Source of the DNA: an uncultured Sutterella sp.
GTDB taxonomy: Bacteria; Pseudomonadota; Gammaproteobacteria; Burkholderiales; Burkholderiaceae_F
DNA length: 32,431 nt
Direction: 5' to 3'
NCBI GenBank assembly: GCA_900543805.1
Contig: UQTE01000024.1
Coordinates: 1-32,431, forward strand
Below the pieces are notes generated by a model that saw only the letters and a program-made list of their open reading frames with translations, had not been told where the DNA came from and searched no databases. Below are positions 23,882-31,802 of this stretch, in pieces. The translations under genes and the position numbers were made by a program. Numbering within the stretch: the first letter of the stretch is position 1; each line of letters begins with the position of its first letter.

Positions 23882-24806
23882 GACATAAGACTCCGCGGTC
23901 ACGAAGGATGAAACCATTATAATTAAAAGCCTTTCAATCAAAAGACTTTTGAATGAAAGAGAATTTTGCAAGCCTGGGAGTCTTGTTGAAAGGCATAAAC
24001 CGAATCCGCGTGTCTGTCGGGGAGAAAAAGGGAAAGGAAGGCTCTTCAGTCATACGCCGTCGCGCTTTCTACCTTTGTCGAAGGCGAGTCGTCCGGCGTA
24101 CGCGGCCGGACTTCGTTCCGGGAGCGCCGTGTCCGTCCGTCTTCGTCGAACGAGAGATTGTGGTCTCATTGAGTTTTCAACGCCCGAAGAGACCGCGACG
24201 TCGCTCTCGTCGGGTGCGGTGGACCCGAGCTCGTCGCGTCCGTTGTCCCCGCCAATGCCGTTTGACGGTCCGTTGTGCGCCGGAAGACTTGAAAAAGGCG
24301 GCGGTCCCGTGCGCGGAACCGTCGGGCGTCGTTTCCTTGACCTCGAACGGGCTGATGAGGCTCTCCGGCGGTTGACGGGAGGGCGAGCGTTCCGGTCCGG
24401 GCCGCCGGAAACAAGAAAAAACGCCCGCACAGAGGCTCGTGCCCGTTCGAGCGGTAGTTGTTGTGCACCATGCCCTCCATGCTTCATGGAGCCTTCGCCG
24501 GCGCCGTTGAGGGTTTCAACGCCCTTCCTCTGCTCCAGCATGAAGCCGACCGATCCCTCAGAGGCGGTGCTTGCCCATCGGATAGACGCCCGTGAGAATA
24601 TGGGCCAAAACGTCAAAGCCGGCGAAGCCTAAGCCGGGTACGAAAGATTCCGTGCCCGCCCGAGGTGCAAACCTGAAAGCCTCAGCCAAAAGCGTTGCGT
24701 CGGCCGGGTCGAAGTTCCTTGTTCCTCATTGGAATATTCAGGCTTGGCATCCGGCACGTTCTGTAAAACACCCGAGATTGACCGGTATAACTTGGGGTTG
24801 TTTGCG
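23882..24806. other. Long stretch without a convincing gene
   Basis: About 925 bases. Several long GC-driven frames exist on both strands but change frame from one protein-like patch to the next. On the minus strand around 24570-24650 a patch reads FVPGLGFAGFDVLAHILTG before a stop, and another near 24350 reads SPFEVKETTPDGSAHG. This looks like one or more decayed genes; families are not recognised. Confidence 0.4.
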
Positions 24807-25127
24807 ATGTCGTCTGTGACCGCCAAAAGAATTGAAACCGCCTTGAATGCTGCTTCTTACGCAGTTGTTGCCGAGGCTGCCGAGTGTCCGGGTTTGACGA
24901 TACGCGGTTTTACCGCGATGGCGGCGTTTGAACGGGCCGTTCCCGTCATTCAATCCGCACAAGCGATCGATCAACGGCCTCAAGCGCATTTTTCAAAAAC
25001 CGATTGGAAAATCGTCGGGAAGTTTCTTGACGAGCATCCGGATTGGATCGAAAAACACGTTGCAAAAGCTAGTGAGGCTGCAACCGGGCTGAGGTTCCGA
25101 GAGGTTGCGCCCGAGGATTCGGTATGA
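24807..25127 (+). CDS. Small hypothetical protein
   Basis: A 106-residue soluble, mostly helical protein (AKRIETALNAASYAVVAEAA; DWKIVGKFLDEHPDWIEKHV) with sensible composition. No family is recognised. Its stop overlaps the ATG of a 34-codon frame (ATGA at 25124-25127), the arrangement of a coupled two-gene unit. The second partner appears cut short just before the decayed ridA copy. A small toxin-antitoxin-like or regulatory pair is possible, but nothing in the sequence proves it. The ribosome site is weak (GGGG 12 bases upstream). Confidence 0.5.
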   Translation: MSSVTAKRIETALNAASYAVVAEAAECPGLTIRGFTAMAAFERAVPVIQSAQAIDQRPQAHFSKTDWKIVGKFLDEHPDWIEKHVAKASEAATGLRFREVAPEDSV

Positions 25128-25228
25128 GCGTGCGGACGGCGCTGTCGGCCAAGCGGCGCAATCGCCCCGGATTCAACTGCGTCGATGGGGCAACGGACGA
25201 TTTTGCCCGTCAGTTCCTTGCTTGGTAG
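25124..25228 (+). pseudogene. 34-codon ORF overlapping the preceding gene, probably truncated
   Basis: It begins at ATGA shared with the previous stop and reads MSVRTALSAKRRNRPG through DDFARQFLAW to a TAG. It is likely the 5' stub of a longer coupled gene. It is too short to assign. Confidence 0.3.
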
Positions 25229-25424
25229 TCAGAACCTGCGAGACAACGTGCCGGGTCCGGGAGGACGTTCAAACTTACGCGACGATCGGATTCGTCACCG
25301 CTTCCGGCATGGCGAATGTCGCCGCCGCCCGTGTTTTTCGGGCGACGGGACCGCCATAAGAAGGAGAAAGGAGGGGCCCCTCTTCTCGACTCTCCGGCGT
25401 CGAATCCTCTTCCGAAAACAACCC

Positions 25425-25788
25425 GTGACCGTCGAAGAAAAACTCCGCGGTCTCGGCCTTGTCTTCCCGCTTCCCTCCGTTCCCGCGGGCGTCGCGGGAC
25501 GCGGCATTACGCCCGAACTCGCGAAGATGGAGGCGGAGCTTTCCGGCCTCAACATCCTCGCGGCCCTCAAGGTTGAAGCGGGACGCCTCGACAAGGTGAA
25601 GGGGGCGTGCAGATTTTGGGTTGCGCGGAAGCGCTTCCGACATCGGCGGTCGGTGCCGGCGTCGCCAACGACGCCTCCGAACTCTTTGTCGCGTTCTACG
25701 GAGAAGGCGGTCTTGCGGCGCGCATGGAGCTCGGCACTGAGGGGCGTGCGGGGAAATCTGCGCGATTTCGCAAGTGGAGCCAGACTGA
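25425..25788 (+). pseudogene. Decayed second copy of the RidA-family gene
   Basis: Compared with the gene at 12170, this copy starts with GTG (VTVEEKLRGLGLVFPLPSV). It has lost about 30 codons in frame after the PSVPAGV segment, and keeps ITPELAKMEAELSGLNIL and DKVKG. It then shifts frame by a two-base loss after AAGGGG. The continuation (ASELFVAFYGEGGLAARMELG) is in another frame. The sequence before the start (about 25320-25424) is also homologous to 12060-12169, so the duplicated unit included the promoter. The conserved arginine region exists only out of frame; the gene is surely non-functional. Confidence 0.8.
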
Positions 25789-26165
25789 AAAAGCTCTGCG
25801 GCACGCGGGGCCGCTCGATCGCCTTGGCGGGACGGGCGGCTCCGTACCGCCGATCCCGCGGGGACCTTCGAGCGATACCCGGCGGCGTGCGCTCCAAAAA
25901 GGAACGGTCGGTCCCCGACGAACAAATCGAGGCATCTCGCCGGAGACGGCGCATTTGTTGCATTTTGGACAATCGGAGCGGCCGAAAACGCGAGGTTCCG
26001 TCGCGATCGCCGTACGCTCTCCGTTTTTCCCGAAGACAGACAATGGAATCCGGGAGACCGTCGTATACTGGACCGCAATTCCGGCGTCTTTTCACGTAAG
26101 AAAAGGAACTGCGCCGTCGTTCTGCGGCCGCTTCGGGCGGTCTTCCAATTCGAACCTATCAGCCC
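25789..26165. other. Intergenic stretch after the ridA relic
   Basis: About 377 bases. The first 60 or so are a worn copy of the ridA terminator region (GGCGGGACGGGCGGCTCCG still visible near 25828). The rest shows no gene. Confidence 0.4.
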
Positions 26166-26699
26166 ATGTCCGACCCGTACCTTGCCATGCTCATTGATCC
26201 GCAGGGAAACACTCTGCGATTTCAGACCGATACGCTCGGCTACGACGATCTCGGTCCGGACATGCCTTTTGGTCCCGAGTTCGATCTCGGGAGCATCACG
26301 TCGATCGAAGTGGTCTATGCGGTAAGTCACCCCAAACCCAAACTGGACGGCTATCTTTCGATGCTCGGGGGCGCGGCCGTGGGCGGCGCTGCGGGCGCTG
26401 CGGTCATGGGCTACTTCTACTCGAAACAGCGCGGGCGAATCGTCTGCTACACGAACGTGCAACTGGCCGGCCACGGCGACGTAGTCTTCAAGTTCATCGC
26501 CGACGAGCCCGTCGTCGACAAGGTCTTTCTCATCATCGAAGAGAAGAACTACTTTGGTCATCGGGAGCCCAGCCGAACGCCGCGTTTCCTGCGGTGGTTG
26601 GAAAACGTGCTGCGTTCCATCGGCTGTTTCGTCTATGCGGTGATCGGCCTCATGTTCGCGCTCATGCTCGTCGTGCTCATTCTCGCCTGGCTCTTTTGA
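26166..26699 (+). CDS. Hypothetical membrane protein with glycine zipper
   Basis: A 177-residue protein of unknown family. The N-terminal 55 residues are soluble. Residues about 62-80 (GGAAVGGAAGAAVMGYF) form a glycine-zipper-like hydrophobic segment. A conserved soluble stretch follows (VFKFIADEPVVDKVFLIIEE), and a strongly hydrophobic helix ends the protein (about 148-177). It probably sits in the inner membrane. It is followed three bases later by a shortened paralogue, so it is a tandem duplication. No clear ribosome site precedes the ATG. Confidence 0.6.
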   Translation: MSDPYLAMLIDPQGNTLRFQTDTLGYDDLGPDMPFGPEFDLGSITSIEVVYAVSHPKPKLDGYLSMLGGAAVGGAAGAAVMGYFYSKQRGRIVCYTNVQLAGHGDVVFKFIADEPVVDKVFLIIEEKNYFGHREPSRTPRFLRWLENVLRSIGCFVYAVIGLMFALMLVVLILAWLF

Positions 26700-26702
26700 C
26701 GA

Positions 26703-27128
26703 GTGCGGTTGAGAAAAAGAGAGGATTCCGATTTCGTGTACTCGGCGAGACATTCCGCGCCCGCCCTCGACGGCCGACTCTTGAGGCTCGGCGGTGCGGC
26801 GGAGGGAGGGACCGCGGGGGCGGCCGCGACGGCCCGCTTTTTCTCGAAAGACCGCGGACACGTCGTTTGCCGCGCCGACACTGAATTCGCCGGTCACGGC
26901 GGGACGGTCTTCAAATTCATCGCCGACGAACCCGTCGCAGACAAAGTCTTTCTCATCATTGAAGAGAAGAATTATTTCGGACATCGGAAGCCGAACCTCA
27001 CATGCGGCTTCTCACGGCGGCTAGACAATTTTTTGGAAGCCTTTCATCGGTTCTGCTTAGGATTTATCTACTTCAGCACCACGATCATTGTGATGCGGGT
27101 GATTTACGAATTCTTTACGGGAGAATGA
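26703..27128 (+). CDS. Shortened tandem paralogue of the preceding membrane protein
   Basis: A 141-residue frame starting at GTG. From residue about 12 it follows the upstream protein from its residue about 48: DGRLLRLGGAAEGGTAGAA matches the glycine-zipper region, and FKFIADEPVADKVFLIIEEK and NYFGHRKP are nearly identical. The N-terminal 50 residues of the family are missing, the zipper has gained polar residues, and the last hydrophobic segment is different. It may be translated by coupling to the gene before it, or be a fading copy. Confidence 0.5.
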   Translation: MRLRKREDSDFVYSARHSAPALDGRLLRLGGAAEGGTAGAAATARFFSKDRGHVVCRADTEFAGHGGTVFKFIADEPVADKVFLIIEEKNYFGHRKPNLTCGFSRRLDNFLEAFHRFCLGFIYFSTTIIVMRVIYEFFTGE

Positions 27129-27282
27129 TCCTTGGGAGGGCGGTTTGAGGCGATGGAAGTCGATCGGAAGCAGCGGTGAAACAGGGACGGGCGCGGCAAT
27201 TCTGAGTTATCTTCTTCACGACGTGGAACGACGACGGCCGGCGGGACTGCGCTCACTCGAGACCGCCGATAAGGAGGGGACG

Positions 27283-28242
27283 ATGCGAAACGGTGTTCTG
27301 GAAAATCTCAACGCCTGGAAGCTTTTCGTCCGGGTGGCGGGCTTTCGGAGTTTCCGCAGCGCCGCCAAGGCGTTCGGGGAGGATCCCTCCGTCGTGAGCC
27401 GCAGAATCGCTCAGTTGGAGACCGCGCTCGGCTTTCGGCTCTTCGACACTTCCGGACAGTCGCTCGTTCTCACGGAAGCCGGTCGGCGCGCATTGCGAAC
27501 GATTTCTCCGCTCCTTGACATCGCCGACAAAACGATCGCCGACATTCGGGAGGGCGTCGTTCGTCCGAAGCGGCAGCTCCACATCCTGGCTTCGGCCGGA
27601 TTTCAGAACGCCTTTCTCTGGCGCGCCACGGCGCGTTTCCGCCTGATTCATCCCGACACGAGCTTTTGGATCGAAACCTTCCGTCAGGGCGATTCCTTCT
27701 TCGATCAGCTCGGTCACGGCGTCGACATCATCGTCACGTCGTTTCGACAGGAAAATCCCAATCTGTATCTTCGCCGCGTATCGAGGCATCCGAAAATCTG
27801 CGTGGCCTCGCCCGCGTTCATCGAGCGGCACGGGCCCTTTGAGACGCCGAGCGACCTCGGGAAGGTGCCTCTGAGCGCGAACGTGCACTTCCTTCGTTCG
27901 CTCTCCTTCCGACGGGGAGGCGAAGTGGTTGAGAAACCGATGCGCTTTTCGATGCTGACCGACAATTCGTCCTTCCTCGCCGACTGGGCGGCGGCGGGAT
28001 ACGGCGTGTTCGTAGGTTGTCCTTCGACCATCGCCGCGGACCGGATTCGCGAACGCCGTCTCGAAGCAGTGTGCAAAGGGTGGTCCCTGCCGATATTGGA
28101 AGGCTGGGCGTATGCGTCGCTCGCGGAAGCTTTGAATCCGGATTCCCTGATCGCGACCTTCCTCGATTTTTTGGAGTCGCTCAACCGCATCGTGCTCGAA
28201 GACGCGAAAAAGGTCGTTGAAAACCGGGGTGATGCAGTCTGA
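27283..28242 (+). CDS. LysR-family transcriptional regulator
   Basis: A 319-residue LysR protein. The winged helix is at residues 5-65 (SFRSAAKAFGEDPSVVSRRI, then LGFRLFDTSGQSLVLTEAG) and an effector domain runs from about 88 to 300. The start at 27283 is set by AAGGAGG six bases upstream; the frame is open further up to 27145 without family resemblance. It lies 124 bases upstream of, and in the same direction as, the secreted protein gene at 28367, whose control region contains a strong dyad. Regulation of that gene is a fair inference. Confidence 0.88.
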   Translation: MRNGVLENLNAWKLFVRVAGFRSFRSAAKAFGEDPSVVSRRIAQLETALGFRLFDTSGQSLVLTEAGRRALRTISPLLDIADKTIADIREGVVRPKRQLHILASAGFQNAFLWRATARFRLIHPDTSFWIETFRQGDSFFDQLGHGVDIIVTSFRQENPNLYLRRVSRHPKICVASPAFIERHGPFETPSDLGKVPLSANVHFLRSLSFRRGGEVVEKPMRFSMLTDNSSFLADWAAAGYGVFVGCPSTIAADRIRERRLEAVCKGWSLPILEGWAYASLAEALNPDSLIATFLDFLESLNRIVLEDAKKVVENRGDAV

Positions 28243-28320
28243 GCAACACGCCTTTTCGTTCCCTGACGGGCATCAAATAGTCCGCTGAAAAACGGATGCC
28301 CGAGCCAGGGCGGTCCTACA

Positions 28321-28354
28321 TTCGAAGTTGTCGACAGAAGTTGTCGACTTCGAA
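28321..28354 (+). promoter_or_regulatory. Dyad/hairpin with tandem 13-base repeats just before a ribosome site
   Basis: GAAGTTGTCGAC occurs twice at 13-base spacing (28324 and 28337). TTCGAA and GTCGAC on the left pair with GTCGAC and TTCGAA on the right, 12 pairs with a three-base bulge and seven-base loop. It ends two or three bases before AAGGAG. It could be an operator for the upstream LysR protein, an RNA hairpin limiting translation, or both. Confidence 0.55.
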
Positions 28355-28366
28355 AAAGGAGCTTTT

Positions 28367-29704
28367 ATGAGCAAGACCGCATTTGCCGTCGCCCTGGCTT
28401 TCGCCTTTGCGACCTTGGGCGCATCCTCCCTTTATGCCGCGACCGACGGCGCATCCGCGCCCGACGCCATCACGGGCGCGACCAAAAAGCGCGAAAGTCA
28501 TTCGGGAGCTTTCCGCCTGACGGACACGAAGGAAGGTGAGAAGCTGCTTCGCGAAATGGTGCGCGACTTCATCTGGACGGGCGACACCACTTTCGACGGC
28601 CGCGACATCAAGGGCGGCCGTCAGATGTTCGGCATCGCGACGTCGTACAACAACGTGCCGGAGAACATCACGGCCGAGCTCACGACCGACTACGACGAAG
28701 CGACGGGGACCTTTACCTTCTACGGGACGACCGCCAAGGATTCCGGCAAGATTTTGCGCGCTTCGAAGTCGGGCACGGGCGTCTCCGTTTCCTGGGTGAA
28801 GCAGCTTCGCGAAAACGAACAGGCCGACTGGGGCTGGAACTACTACGATTCCTACGGGATTTCCTTTGACGCCGACCTCGAGGTGATCCGCGGGGCCGAC
28901 CTCAATACGGGGGACGAGGCGAAGACGAAGGCCGCGCTCAAGCGTCTCGGCGAAATCATGGATAAGAGCCTCGTCACGATCAAGGAATGGAATCTTCTCT
29001 GGCAGTTCGATCCCGCGCTCAAGGGCGAAGCGCTCGAAAAGGCCCGGGAAGGCGCCATCCGCGACTTCATGAGCTACGAGGACGTCTATGTCGTCAAGCC
29101 CCGCTCGATGATCGTGATCGGCTACTTCGCGCGCCCCCTGATGGTGAACGCCAACAACGCGTTCGTCTACCGCGGCTATGCCCTGGATTCGTCGAAGCCC
29201 GGCTTCAGACTCGAAGAGGACGCGGGCTACAAGGCGGCCGTGCGCGACACGAACTGCATCTGCACCTACACGCCCGAAGAACGGGCCCGCTACACCTTCT
29301 TTGACGGACGTTTTCCGGCCGATTCGCCGGAGAACCTCATGAACCGCATGAAGGACTACAAGAACACGGTCGTCTTCGGAACCGCAGCGCCCGCGAAGGG
29401 CGCGGCTCCGACGCCGGAAGCCCTCAAGGCCGTCGAGGCGCAGTACAACAACGGCGGCAGGCTCATGACGAAGGCCGAGGTCGACAAGGCGGTCGCCGCG
29501 GCCGAGGGCGTGAAGAAGACCTACTACTGGTCCGACGAAACGAAGGACGCCGCCATGCCGGACCGCTTCATGGTGACGTATACCGGCAAGGATTCGAACG
29601 GCAAGCCCTTCCGCGTCGATCTGCCCAACTGGAACCGTTGGTTCGCCCTGCAGCCGAACAACACCTGCGGCTTGGCCACGCGTCATACCATTGAGTTCCG
29701 ATGA
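28367..29704 (+). CDS. Secreted protein with DAITGAT flavinylation-like motif and split-barrel flavin-reductase-like domain
   Basis: A 445-residue protein. Residues 1-24 are a signal peptide (AFAVALAFAFATLGASSLYA). Immediately after, D33-A-I-T-G-A-T39 fits the D-x-x-(S/T)-G-A-T site on which ApbE attaches FMN to NqrC, RnfG and FMN-binding domains. Residues about 75-190 (FGIATSYNNVPENITAELTT, then TFTFYGTTAKDSGKILRASK) resemble the pyridoxamine-phosphate-oxidase split barrel, itself an FMN fold; this is tentative. The remainder is unassigned and contains a CIC pair near 304. A periplasmic flavin redox role is inferred. The ATG has AAGGAG five bases upstream. It is a single gene behind a LysR regulator. 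Confidence 0.7.
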   Translation: MSKTAFAVALAFAFATLGASSLYAATDGASAPDAITGATKKRESHSGAFRLTDTKEGEKLLREMVRDFIWTGDTTFDGRDIKGGRQMFGIATSYNNVPENITAELTTDYDEATGTFTFYGTTAKDSGKILRASKSGTGVSVSWVKQLRENEQADWGWNYYDSYGISFDADLEVIRGADLNTGDEAKTKAALKRLGEIMDKSLVTIKEWNLLWQFDPALKGEALEKAREGAIRDFMSYEDVYVVKPRSMIVIGYFARPLMVNANNAFVYRGYALDSSKPGFRLEEDAGYKAAVRDTNCICTYTPEERARYTFFDGRFPADSPENLMNRMKDYKNTVVFGTAAPAKGAAPTPEALKAVEAQYNNGGRLMTKAEVDKAVAAAEGVKKTYYWSDETKDAAMPDRFMVTYTGKDSNGKPFRVDLPNWNRWFALQPNNTCGLATRHTIEFR

Positions 29705-29747
29705 ACGCTTCGTCTTCCGGAGGGAAACTCCGTGAGGCGTCAATAAA

Positions 29748-29785
29748 CGAACAACCGCCCGCAGAAAAAGGCGGGCGGTTGTTCG
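29748..29785. terminator. Perfect 15-pair hairpin after the secreted-protein gene
   Basis: CGAACAACCGCCCGC pairs with GCGGGCGGTTGTTCG around an eight-base A-rich loop. A T run is lacking on the + strand; the other direction has TTTATT. Likely a terminator or RNA end-protector, possibly bidirectional. Confidence 0.6.
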
Positions 29786-29849
29786 AGAAGATCGAGAAGA
29801 ACCCGGCCGACGAAGCGTAAGCGTTGGCCGGGGAGAGTTCTCCTGAGTC

Positions 29850-30058
29850 TTACGTTTCATCTTTCCCGTACAAATCCTTCATCAGAGCCTTGACGCTCGT
29901 GAAGGTCTTCCCGCCGCCCGTCTCAATCTCTTCGAGGGCGGCTTTCGTTTCCGGCACCTCGAACCAGGAAATGCGTTCGACGGGTAGGGCATTTCTTGAG
30001 AGCGCACTGCGGACCAACTCGCAAAGCGCCTCCGAAAGGTCATGGTTTCCTGATGCAT
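29850..30058 (-). pseudogene. Relic of a RelB/DinJ-type antitoxin
   Basis: An ATG at 30058 with GGGGAG seven bases upstream opens MHQETMTFR, a common antitoxin start, but that frame soon loses sense. The typical antitoxin remainder (EALCELVRSAL, then RISWFEVPETKAALEEIETG and FTSVKALMKDLY) continues in the neighbouring frame to the stop at 29850. Part of the ribbon-helix-helix is missing. No toxin gene is adjacent. Confidence 0.55.
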
Positions 30059-30337
30059 GATGTTCTCCCCGATGCAATCCACTCTACAACAATGCATTGC
30101 GGACTGTCGACGGGCCGGAGGGCGGGATCGGATGCAACCGGCGGGTGGGAGAGGCCAAAACGAAACGGACGCCCACTTTTCAAGCAGGAGACCAAAGAGA
30201 TTGTCGTCTTGGGGCACGATCCTAACCGATGGCATCTGTACACAACTGAATCTCTCGAGTGCAATGCACTTCGAGCTCAATAAGCCAGGGTCATACGTTC
30301 GGGTTGGAAGCTTTAGTGAACAACCTGTCCCGGAGCC

Positions 30338-30381
30338 AAAGTGAAGTGGTTGTGGTCAATAGACTGCAACCGCTTCACTTT
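30338..30381. terminator. Bidirectional terminator after the FadL-type gene
   Basis: AAAGTGAAGTGGTTG and CAACCGCTTCACTTT form 15 pairs with one wobble around a 14-base loop. On the minus strand it lies 22 bases past the FadL stop and ends in TTT. Confidence 0.7.
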
Positions 30382-30402
30382 TAGTTCAATTCCGTCTGAA
30401 TG

Positions 30403-31677
30403 TCAGAACGTATAGCCGATGGAGACGGAATAAATATTGGCCGACAGATCATGGCTCTTGCCGTTTTCCAAGTCGGAGCCCTCAAAACTTGAATAGTCCT
30501 GCCCGCGCATCCATAGATGGGCATAGCCAATGTCAAGATTCCAGTTTTCCCATCGCAGGCCAGTGCCCAAACTGACGCCCGTGCGGCCGTGTCCCGGGAC
30601 CATGAAGTCTGCGTGGGCTTCGTTTGTGACCGGTGTTTCGTGCCAAACGCCTGCGCGCAGGGCAAGCCAGTCCATGGGTTCGTATTCCACACTGGCATTG
30701 AAGTTCCATCCGTTGCGCCATTTTTTGGCGGAGTTGGACTCAAAATTGGAATCAAATCTGATGTTCAGGGAATCAAAAGTTGACCAACGGGTAAAGACGG
30801 TTCCTATTTCGAAGCTGAGATTGTCCAACGGATAGTAGGTCAGGCCCACGGCAAGGGAGTCAGGCAGACGCACCCTGCCATGTACGCCGGTATCGACAGC
30901 ATGCGGTACTTGATTCTCTTCAGCCAACAGATTATTTTCTTCGCGGGAAAAATCGGCTGAGCCATCAATACGGAGCGTCACAGGGCTCTTGTAGGCAAGA
31001 CCCAGAGAGAGCTTGTCCGTCATGCGGATGTGAATGCCCAAGTGCACCCCAACTCCCCAGTGCGAGCCGTCAAGCGTCATCTTGATGTCCTCAGCCTTTG
31101 CTGGGGAGAACTCTGAGTATTGGAGGCATTGAATCTGCTTTCCCATGGTCAAGCTGGCGTGCATGATTTCTACGCCGGCGGAAAGAGACAGGGCATCGTT
31201 GACCTTCACAGCCAGCGTGGGCACGAAGGAAAACGTCTGGAATTTGATGTCGGTCAGGTCGTAACGTCCCGGCCAATTGTCAGGAAACTCATTGTCAAGG
31301 CCGAAGCGCGAGAACAGCCCCAGGCCCAGCCACAAATGCTCGTTGAGTTGATGGGTTAGGTAGGAGTAAGGTGCGGACAGAACATGGGACCCTGTGGTCG
31401 TAGACGAGAGGCTGCCGTCTTTTTCGTATAAATCGAACGTGCTCTTGGGAACAACGGCGGCATAACCGACCATGACGTGCGTACCGGGTAAACGGGTAAT
31501 GCCGGCAGCGTTGTAGGCGATGGCCGAGGGATCGTCCGCACGTCCCACCATGCCTCCTGCCAGAGACAGGCCTCTCGTGCTCCATTGCGTCAGGGAAAAA
31601 CCTTCGGCCTTTGCCGCAGTCATCTGACATGCGCACAAAAGACAGACTGCAGGTATGACATATCGTTTTTTTTTCAT
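30403..31677 (-). CDS. FadL/OmpP1/TodX-family outer-membrane channel
   Basis: A 424-residue protein. The signal peptide ends at TAAKA (about 23) and the mature start EGFSLTQWSTRGLSLAGG is the FadL N-terminal plug motif, followed by DDPSAIAYNAAGITRL. The rest is regular amphipathic beta strands ending in aromatic F (SVSIGYTF). FadL channels pass hydrophobic compounds, such as fatty acids or aromatics, across the outer membrane. The ATG at 31677 has GGAG six bases upstream; codons two to four are nine consecutive A. Base and codon use are clearly less GC-rich than in the core genes, which together with the neighbouring transposase suggests acquisition. Confidence 0.88.
   Translation of the reverse strand: MKKKRYVIPAVCLLCACQMTAAKAEGFSLTQWSTRGLSLAGGMVGRADDPSAIAYNAAGITRLPGTHVMVGYAAVVPKSTFDLYEKDGSLSSTTTGSHVLSAPYSYLTHQLNEHLWLGLGLFSRFGLDNEFPDNWPGRYDLTDIKFQTFSFVPTLAVKVNDALSLSAGVEIMHASLTMGKQIQCLQYSEFSPAKAEDIKMTLDGSHWGVGVHLGIHIRMTDKLSLGLAYKSPVTLRIDGSADFSREENNLLAEENQVPHAVDTGVHGRVRLPDSLAVGLTYYPLDNLSFEIGTVFTRWSTFDSLNIRFDSNFESNSAKKWRNGWNFNASVEYEPMDWLALRAGVWHETPVTNEAHADFMVPGHGRTGVSLGTGLRWENWNLDIGYAHLWMRGQDYSSFEGSDLENGKSHDLSANIYSVSIGYTF
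31666..31674 (-). repeat. Nine-base poly-A tract directly after the FadL start codon
   Basis: Nine T on the + strand read as A9, giving three lysines in the current frame. Slippage here would switch translation off. Confidence 0.5.
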
Positions 31678-31738
31678 ATGCATCTCCGCAACGAAATTCA
31701 AATCGTATCTGACAGTCGAAAGGAAATCGCCCACGATA

Positions 31739-31744
31739 ATTATA
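31739..31744 (-). promoter_or_regulatory. -10 box of the FadL-type gene
   Basis: A perfect TATAAT on the minus strand, 61 bases before the start codon. The -35 region about 17 bases further up is poor, so an activator may be needed. Confidence 0.45.
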
Positions 31745-31802
31745 CCGTAACGCTTGGAGTTAGGTACTTCCTTTATCCTGAGCTCCCGCCCCGATGTCGC
31801 GA

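Noticed and set aside
24400..24430. Possible terminator with T6 run on the minus strand near 24413-24419
   Set aside because: The preceding stem has only four good pairs with G-G mismatches beyond, and no gene ends just upstream of it.
25275..26984. 569-codon minus-strand frame through the ridA relic and membrane-protein genes
   Set aside because: Antisense to the tandem paralogues and to relic sequence; no motif.
30403..31734. Lipoprotein reading of the FadL signal peptide (LLCAC)
   Set aside because: The FadL mature start EGFSLTQ follows a standard signal peptidase I site (AKA); the cysteines lie within the hydrophobic core.
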